NCBI GenBank assembly: GCA_033961575.1
Contig: CM066732.1
Coordinates: 51,241,001 to 51,305,000, forward strand
Reading direction: 5' to 3'
Source of the DNA: Aselliscus stoliczkanus
Lineage: Eukaryota; Chordata; Mammalia; Chiroptera; Hipposideridae
DNA length: 64,000 bases
The notes under the pieces were generated by a model. It did no database searches. It saw only the letters and a list, made by a program, of their open reading frames with translations, and was not told the origin of the DNA. Below are positions 58,001 through 64,000 of the stretch, piece after piece. The stretch's first letter is position 1, and each line of letters opens with the position of its first letter. The position numbers and the translations under genes are program-made.

Positions 58001-60222
58001 GCTGCAAGTGTCAGGAGAGACCACAGCGTCACCATATCGCTGAGAAGCCAGCCCAGTTCAGATCGGCTCCCCAGATTCCAAGCCTGCGCCACGTTTCCCC
58101 GTGAAGATAACTATACCACAGCTGCCATTCCCAGAATGGCTCCTCGCTGCTCCCAAAAAACAGTAACCCTTCACCCAAAGCCTCACAGCTGGAGGGGACT
58201 TGGGGGTGTCACCTAAACCATTCCCTGTGTCCGCTACTTTCCAGCACCCAGGCTCCTCTGGGGGATTTGCCTGCTCAGAATCTATTGCCTTGCCTTACTA
58301 ACAGTACTTTGACTTTATTTTGTGAGTAAATCCATGCCCCCCACCCCGCCAACACACATACACACAAACACACATACACTTTTGGTCAGTGTGCATCATG
58401 TATCAGAGAAATCCCTGGCTCCGGAATGAGCCCGTGGCTATTGAAAGCAGCACAAACCCATGGCGAAAATGGCCAGACATGAGACGCACTGGGAGCCAGT
58501 GATACTCGGCTCTGGAACGTCTGTTGACATTCTGAATTGGGGGCGTTGCTGAGAGCAGGGCCTGCCTCAGGAGAAGGGGCAGGGCAGCAGCCAACGGGCG
58601 AGGGGGTCAGGGCCCGGGGCGCGGCCGTGGCACTCACCTCGCGGGTGACCTTGCCACTGTTGTCAAAGTCGTAGAGGGTGAAAGTCCATTCCTGCCGGCT
58701 GTCCTCCTCCACAGACACGTCACACTGCAGCTCCTGGGCACAGACAGACGACACAATGGAGTGACTGATCACCCAGCGGCTGGAACACTTGGAAGTCGGT
58801 CATGGGGCTGCAACCTCCCCACTGCCCTCCCCAGAGCCACGGCCAAGACCTAATGGGCCCAGGAGAGAGGCTGGGCCAGGCAGAGGAGGTCTGGCCTGCG
58901 GAGAGAGGCCTGCAGGGTTGCCAGGCCTTTTCTGGGTCCTCAAAGACAAACAAGAGGGGGAGGGGTCTGAGAGGGGGCTTTGTGGCCAGAAAGACTGAAC
59001 CTGGACCAAGGACTAGAAGCTACTGGGAGACACAGGGCCCAGGAGCTGGGGAAGTCACGTTGGGACTCCCAGGGTGGCCGCCTGACCTGGAAGGTGGGAG
59101 AGCGTGAGCACGAAGAGCTCAAGTTCAGGCAGCCTCAGGTGCCAGCGCGCGTGCGGCCCTGCACCGCGGCGTGCCCACCACCCTGGGCACGTCTCCGCTG
59201 TGCTTCAGCTTTTCCTCGTGTGAATTATGGAAAACGACCGTGCTGCCTTCATAAAATTGTTGGGAGCATTAACTGGCATGCCTCTTGTCCTGAGTATCCC
59301 TGCAACTGTGGGGGACAGTCCCCAAACTCCCACCTCAAGCACCAGGCTTCTGTGTCCGAGGGCAGCCCTGAAGGAAGAGCCAGGGATCGGGTTGCATGCC
59401 TGGGGGGCGTGGGGTCTGCGCCCCTCCAGGGGACAAGTCTGAGGACACTGTGCACAGCCCTGGGAGGGACCCCGAGGCACTGAGCCCCAGCTGCCCTGGC
59501 CGCGACCCGCCCCTTAGCGGCTTCCCTCCATCCCTGCTTCCTGGGAACACCCCAGGTCCTTGTCTTCTTGCGTCTGGGTCTGCTTTGTGAGAACTGGGAG
59601 CCACATGGCGACTGCCTGGCACAAAGAAAACGCCCGTTGACCGTAGTAGCTGTTGTTTGTTTTCTTTGCTGTGACAATTAATACAAAAATGACTTCATAT
59701 CATTGCTCCCACGACCCAAGGTGTCTAACCTCAGGGACTCTGAGCCGGGAAGTGGTGAGCTCTGTTGCTGGCCAGATGTATGCAGGAGCCAGCCGAACAC
59801 CAGAGTGTTCTAGAAAGGATGGCCGCTTGGGGAAAGAGACTCCACAAAGAGCCTTTAAGATCCACAAGATTCTATGAGAACACGCAAAGATGCTCCCAGA
59901 CCATCCTGTTCCATTTCTCGCCTCGGCCCCCTGCTCTTTTTGCCATGCCCAGCAGGCATGGCATGAGCACAGGCCCAGCCCCCCGAGAGGGGGGTTCCTG
60001 CCTCAGGACACTGGCAGGAATGCGACGGAGCACAGTGGCCCTGCCCCCGGCATCTGCAGCTCAAAGCCAGTTCCCTCCAACAGTTCTTGGGCAGCCCATG
60101 CTGAGTTCAAAGTCTGCCTTTCCTTAGTTGTGACATGTCTGTATGATACCTGCCAAGTGCCCGCTCTGCTCTCTGAGGCAAGGTTTCAGGAGTCACAGCG
60201 CTCACCCCACACACGTGCCCCC

Positions 60223-60275
<53 letters not shown>

Positions 60276-60762
60276 ACACACAGGCAGGCACAGCATTTTC
60301 CTAATTCCCTCTCCCTTGCCCCTTTACTGGGCTCCAAAAACAGCTCAGTTTGAAATTCAGAAACAGGGTTGATGACTGTCCCCCCACACACCCTGTCATG
60401 TACGTTTCCCCACCCCACCACCTGGACTTCTCAGAAGACTGTTCCTCATGGACCATGGATGCATCCCAGGCAGTCAGCCAGCCCCCTTTGGGCTTCCAAG
60501 GAAGTGAGGCGTCCAGGCCTGGGCGGTCCCCCTGCTGTCCAGGCAGGAGGTGAGCAGCCTTCACGTGTGGGCAGGCCTCAGCTTCCTCCTTGAGAAGCAC
60601 CGCAGAGAAGAGAAGACCCTTCTCTCCAGGCCCAGCGCCAGGAAAGGAGACTTACCTCAAATTTCAGCTGCTTCTTGGAGCCCGGGCAGGATTCGCTCGA
60701 CTTCTCCATCCTCTTCTCATCTCCACTGGCCAGTCCGTCAGTCTTCTCGGGAGGCAGGGCCA
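51528..60762 (-). CDS. NKD1: NKD1 (naked cuticle homologue 1), 3' six coding exons, partial at right edge
   Basis: NKD1 is a cytoplasmic, Dishevelled-binding inhibitor of canonical Wnt signalling. The minus-strand join is 60762..60656, 58733..58638, 55186..55039, 54574..54490, 53135..53008, 52090..51528. All splice sites are GT/AG and all phases agree. It yields about 374 residues. Landmarks are ALPPEKTDGLASGDEK, KQLKFEELQCDVSVEEDSRQ, the EF-hand YDFDNSGKVTREDITSLL, IERRNHYLDLAGIENYTSQF, SPKAQGKSVGVGHVARGAR, GHKKHKHRAKESQQGCRGLQ and a C-terminal His tail ending HHYHHFYQP. Relative to human (470 residues as I recall) the first 87 residues, with the myristoylated N-terminus, are off the right edge. 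The projected total is about 461, because of a short deletion near the C-terminus. Confidence 0.95.
52091..52150. repeat. MIR/L2 tail fragment at NKD1 last-exon acceptor
   Basis: TTTAATGAGCACCTACTGTG and TGCCAGGG are a MIR/L2-type core read in reverse. They lie within about 20 bases of the acceptor AG. Confidence 0.6.
52724..52876 (+). mobile_element. tRNA-headed SINE, family 1, copy B
   Basis: Closely matches copy A at 2512-2669 (GAGTGGCTCAGTTGGTTAAG, AGCTGAGCT-rich body, CTCAGCTAAAAA). It is flanked by TGTTTTTAATGGC (52711-52723) and TGTTTTTAGTGGC (52877-52889), a 13-bp duplication with one mismatch. Confidence 0.9.
53008..53135 (-). CDS. NKD1: NKD1 exon encoding FQGDSRPEQSGCYYHCVDEN...
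   Basis: A 128-nt exon, acceptor TCCTGTGGCAG and donor GTAAGG (53007). It reads FQGDSRPEQSGCYYHCVDEN, IERRNHYLDLAGIENYTSQF, then GP plus one base. The RNHYLDLAGIENYTS block is almost invariant in the family. Confidence 0.95.
54490..54574 (-). CDS. NKD1: NKD1 exon encoding DLQSTRPRAETKPAEELRSW...
   Basis: An 85-nt exon, acceptor GGGACTCAG and donor GTACAG (54489). It encodes the rest of Asp, LQSTRPRAETKPAEELRSWE, KKQRAPL and two bases of Arg. The charged RSWEKKQRAPLR block is conserved with human. Confidence 0.93.
55039..55186 (-). CDS. NKD1: NKD1 exon with second half of the EF-hand
   Basis: The exon begins DITSLLHTIYEVVDSSVNHS after a CCCACCCAG acceptor and ends ILLNHP plus G at donor GTGAGG (55038). 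It holds 49 codons plus one base. Human has SVLVNQA where this has GILLNHP, so the exon end is variable. Confidence 0.94.
56110..57090 (-). repeat. L1M LINE: ORF2 C-terminus and 3' UTR
   Basis: The minus-strand frame at 56543-56271 reads TCVPLFIAALFTIAK and then MDYYSALKRKKILTPVTTWM, the L1 ORF2 C-terminal signature, and is not part of any host gene. The 3' UTR phrase CAGGAAGTAGAATGGTGGTT follows. It lies sense-oriented in an NKD1 intron. Confidence 0.9.
58638..58733 (-). CDS. NKD1: NKD1 exon with first half of the EF-hand
   Basis: Exactly 32 codons (ELQCDVSVEEDSRQEWTFTL through YDFDNSGKVTRE), phase 0 at both ends. The acceptor is TGTGCCCAG and the donor GTGAGTGCC. The calcium-loop-like DFDNSGKVTRE is cut by the intron immediately after Glu. 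This EF-hand region is the family's Dishevelled-binding part. Confidence 0.95.
58734..60655 (-). other. NKD1: NKD1 intron
   Basis: Between the EF-hand exon and the KQLKFE exon. Apart from the CA repeat nothing beyond unique intronic sequence was recognised. The other NKD1 introns are 52091-53007, 53136-54489, 54575-55038 and 55187-58637. Confidence 0.85.
60225..60273. repeat. (CA)n microsatellite
   Basis: About 24 CA units in an NKD1 intron. Confidence 0.98.
60656..60762 (-). CDS. NKD1: NKD1 exon encoding ALPPEKTDG...KQLKFE
   Basis: The acceptor CTCCCCCTGTAG precedes TG at 60762-60761, which completes a Val codon. Thirty-five codons follow, ending KKQLKFE, then donor GTAAGT at 60655. This is the leftmost part of the protein visible; no exon for the preceding N-terminal region was found between 60763 and 64000. 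Confidence 0.93.
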
Positions 60763-62139
60763 CTACAGGGGGAGGTAAGTGAGGTGCTGGGCTTTGGGGC
60801 CACAGCATTCCCTGTGGCTTTGTTGTGGGGCCCGTGTGGAGGACTCCCAAGGGCTGGGGCCCCTTCAAACCCTGCCCACTTGCTGGGGTCAAAATCGTCT
60901 GCTTTCCGGCCTCTGGTAACGCCCGGGGCTACCCCAGTGGAGACCCCCTCCCAGGGTGTGTCCACGTCGGCCACTGAGGTTACCATTGGGCCTCTCAGGC
61001 CTCCGTTCTCTGCGCCAACTTTACAGTCCAGGTAACAGCCTGCAGCCACCCACGGTATCAGAATAAAGGGCAGGTAGATGTGGGCAGAGGGGTGGTTTTG
61101 GAGCGCCGAGAGGAAGCTGGTGGGTCATGGCCACACAGCCCCGCGGCCTTTCATGCTGACACCTTGGCTTCCTCCAAGATGCCACCTGCCTGGGCCCAGC
61201 GTACAGCGCGTTGGTGGGTGGTCAGGAGAGGTGACAGAAATGAAGATCAGTGGGGTTGGTGAAGGGCATGTGTGCCATCAGCACACACACGAGTGCACAC
61301 GTGCGCACGCAGCTTGATCTTCAGCAGTGAGCGAGCCGTGTCTTTCATTCGCCTCCTGCTCACCCAGGGGTCTTCCCCCTCTGCTAAAGGTCACGGTCCT
61401 TTGTGTGTCCTTCCAGGAGCAGTGGGGAGGGTGGGCGTGACAGCCCATGACCTACGGATACCTCTGTCCCATGAAGACCCACAAGAGGTGCCAGGAGGGC
61501 AGGCCCAGGGTAGCAGCCATCGTCCCTGACCTGGGCCTCAGCCTACGAGGTTCCATCAAACCTTGAAACGTCCCACCAGCCTCCTTCGGCCCCTTCTGCC
61601 CATTTCGTCTCTGCCTGAAGAAGGGGTGCAGGTTGGCCTGGAAACAAGCCTTTCTAGAACGTGTTCACAGCTCTTCTCTCGGCGGATACCCTCAGCTGCC
61701 CTGGGCCCTTGCTCCAGCTCTCTTTTATAGGTGAGTGAGCGGAGCTTGTAAACGGAGCCACTGGAGAGCCCTCCCCCGACGCCCGACCCGAGGATGGACC
61801 AGGAGGAACACAGGAGGTGTTGAGACACCTGGGCAGTGGCCCCACACAGAATGCCTGGAGAAATGCAGTGAGTAGGCCAGGCAACTAAGTGGGGGGCTTT
61901 GCGTGTCCCCCACCACACTCATACACCCCGGCACTGCAGACCAGAACCCAAGAGCGGCTGCCGGGAAAGGTGTAGCAGGGGGTCCCCAGCTCCGTGTTTC
62001 CCTCCCTTCCTGTGGCCTGGGGCTGTCTTCACAGCGATGATCTAAACCACTTCCTGCGGTACCCCTCACACCTTGGTGGCCTTAATGCATAAAGATGAGG
62101 CCCAGACGTCACTCAGCACCAGGTCCAACGCAGCACTGA

Positions 62140-62305
62140 CTAAACATGAGCTGTCCACTGACTCACTCAGTCCTCACCACAACGCTGTGAGGCAGTTACT
62201 ATTATTAGCTCCATTTTCCAGATGGGAAAACTGAGGCGAGAGAGAGGCTACATGCTACGCCAGTAAATGATGGGGCTGGCTCATGCGGGAGGCCCCTCTG
62301 TGATG
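62140..62305 (-). repeat. MIR SINE, minus strand
   Basis: TCACCACAACGCTGTGAGGC, ATTTTCCAGATGGGAAAACT and GGGGCTGGCTCATGCGGG are MIR in reverse. Confidence 0.75.
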
Positions 62306-62686
62306 ATCCTGGCTGGGTGCAGGAGACCTGGTCCCACTCTCAGCCAGCCTGGGCTGAGGTTACTTACTCTTTGCTGGGGTTCTGAGCCTCCCTAGACTAC
62401 ATGTGGTCATGTGGCTTCTCTAGATGGCTCAGTTTCCCCAACTGTACAATGGGGATGGTAACAGTCCCCTCCCCGGAGGACTGCTGTGTGTATTCAGTGA
62501 GCTGTGGCTAAAAGGGCCAAGAGCCCAGGACCCATTCGTAGTAACAGTCAGGTGAATGCTGTCCCTCCCCATTTAATCTTTGGGGAATCAGCACAGTTGG
62601 CAGCTAAGTTTTCTCAAAATACAAAAGGACATAAAAGCATCACATCACTTAGAGGCAGTGCAGGGAAGGAGGAGCTGAGGATAAGG

Positions 62687-62758
62687 GTGCGCCCGGTGAC
62701 CGGTCCAGATGGGGGGGGCGGTGCGCCCGGTGACCGGTCCAGACGGGGGGGGGGGGCA
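62687..62758. repeat. 34-bp tandem duplication with G-runs
   Basis: GTGCGCCCGGTGACCGGTCC followed by AGAYG and a G-run occurs at 62687 and again at 62721. Confidence 0.95.
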
Positions 62759-63489
62759 GGAGGGCCCCGGCAGCAAATGATGTGCCCGCTCCATCCACAG
62801 CTCCCTTCTCCTCAATCTCGGCTGGGCTTGGGCCAGGGCAGCCACGCCCGGTGTCCCTTCCTTCTCTTCACCCTGGCACAGCCAGCTGGCAATGCCCCAC
62901 GGCCAGGCAGCAACTCCCTCGAGCCGTCAGGGGCTCTGGCTAGAGACCCCCATCTCAGCCTAGGCCCCAGTATCTCCTGGTGCCTTCACAGAACGAGGCC
63001 AATGAGGACAAACCCAAAGGAAGACCGGGCTCCTCGGAGACTCTGGGGTGGGGGCACTGAGCATCCTCACTGCTAGGGTGGCTGTCAGGGGCAGGGCACT
63101 GACCTGACTGCTCCGATGCAATGGACCAAGTCCTGCCATTTCAGCTCCTCCCCAATGGCCAGGAGGTAGCCCACTCCAGTGTCATGCCGAGCCCGGGAAA
63201 GTCAGGTGGGCGATTAGCCAGTGACCCAAGGACAGCCAAGCATACAGCCTGGGCCACCCTGATTCCATCCCAAATTGGCTGGTGTCCTGCTGGGACCACA
63301 CAGGGTGCACTGCACAGCCACTCCTGCCAGGCCACTGTCACCCCCATTTAAAAGGCAGCAAGAAGGTCTAGAGGCTTGTCTGAGAGTCAGGGAGCGGGCC
63401 TCTCTCCCCGTCCCCAGCACTAAGGGAAGCCCTGAGCCCCACAAGCCCAGGCATCTCCAACAGGGACAGCCGAGTGTCCTGGTCGACAG

Positions 63490-63710
63490 GGCACATGTGG
63501 ACCCATATCCTGGGTTCATATCCTGACTCTGCCACTGATCTGGGCAACCTTGGGCTAAGCATTTGGCTTGTCCGGGTCTCAGTCTTGTCATCTGTAACAC
63601 AGGGATGAAGTGGCCTCCCGCCACAGGGCTACTGGGAGACGGCAATGCGTAAACGGCCTACTTAGCACAGTGGTCTGCACACAGTAAGTGCTCAATAAAT
63701 GCTGGCTTTG
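63490..63710 (+). repeat. MIR SINE
   Basis: CATATCCTGACTCTGCCACT, GTCTCAGTCTTGTCATCTGT and AGTAAGTGCTCAATAAATGC follow full MIR order. Confidence 0.85.
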
Positions 63711-64000
63711 CAAAAGATGTAGATGAACCAGGCTCCCAGCTGACACCCCAGATCCAAATCATCCCCCACCCCAAACCTGCCCCACTGCAGACACTAGAGT
63801 GCTATCGTGACCTACAACATCCTCTCTTCACCCCCCCAACCCTGGAGGGCGGAGCTGGGGGAGCTGAGAAGAAAAAGAAAAAGAAGAAAGAAAAACAAAG
63901 GGCAGCTCCATCTTCAAAGCTGCTGCCTCCCTCCGCAGAGGTCCTGGCTGGAGATGTAAGCCGACCAGGCTTATCGAAACCAAACTTCAAGTTCAAAGGG

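Larger units (their letters stand above)
60763..64000 (-). other. NKD1: NKD1 upstream intron, partial
   Basis: No upstream NKD1 exon (STRELVGDV or EEEDDFRLEV regions) was found. Contains a minus-strand MIR (62140-62305), plus-strand MIRs (62340-62540 and 63490-63710, tail GTGCTCAATAAATGCTGGCT) and a 34-bp tandem duplication. Confidence 0.7.

Noticed and set aside
62504..63076. 190-codon plus-strand frame
   Set aside because: It runs through the tail of a MIR, the 34-bp tandem repeat and simple G-runs; no domain is visible.
1..64000. Prokaryotic-type features (CRISPR arrays, insertion sequences, operons, phage)
   Set aside because: Spliced genes, mammalian retroposons and microsatellites throughout; no spaced direct-repeat array or bacterial gene was seen.

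Overview
The window is nuclear DNA from a placental mammal. Three genes are recognisable by their exon translations: NKD1, SNX20 and NOD2, in the same order and relative orientation as on human chromosome 16q12. Here the block is reversed, with NOD2 on the minus strand at the left, SNX20 on the plus strand in the middle and NKD1 on the minus strand at the right. Alu and B1 are absent. Ancient MIR, L2 and L1M relics are abundant. Two sets of younger tRNA-headed SINEs begin with GGGCYGGCCGAGTGGC; their sequence does not match my recollection of colugo CYN or canonical horse ERE. This suggests a laurasiatherian such as a bat or perissodactyl relative, but the species cannot be fixed from the sequence.

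Layout. 1-13.8 kb is the 5' part of NOD2: exon 3 (1265-1370), the CARD exon 2 (8164-8630), the homologue of the classical human exon 1 (about 10491-10675), and a CpG-rich block with a strong minus-strand donor at 13643 that probably holds the first exon and promoter of the shorter isoform. NACHT and LRR exons lie beyond the left edge. 13.8-22.2 kb is intergenic, mostly old repeats plus a (TC)n(AC)n tract. 22.2-25.8 kb holds the complete SNX20 coding sequence in three exons (316 codons, the human length as I recall it). 25.8-50.2 kb has no recognisable gene; it carries L1/L2/MIR/MER5A/MLT1 relics, three copies of one SINE family and AT-rich islands that look like conserved non-coding DNA. 50.2-64 kb is the 3' part of NKD1: six coding exons from the exon ending in KQLKFE to the His-rich C-terminus, an approximately 1.3 kb 3' UTR, and introns. 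About 87 N-terminal codons lie beyond the right edge.

Function. NOD2 is a cytosolic muramyl-dipeptide sensor, SNX20 is a leukocyte PX-domain sorting nexin that binds PSGL-1, and NKD1 is a Dishevelled-binding inhibitor of Wnt signalling. They are neighbours by conserved synteny, not parts of one pathway.

Most interesting signals: (1) a +1 reading frame that stays open from an ATG in the putative NOD2 first exon, through the whole CARD exon, to a stop in exon 3 (about 202 codons if spliced as predicted); (2) loss of the human long-isoform reading frame in NOD2 exon 1 unless an alternative donor is used; (3) a short tRNA-headed SINE family, one copy with a transduction-like 3' segment and one fused to an approximately 320-bp extension; (4) a 13-bp perfect inverted repeat inside an AT-rich island at 38.2 kb.
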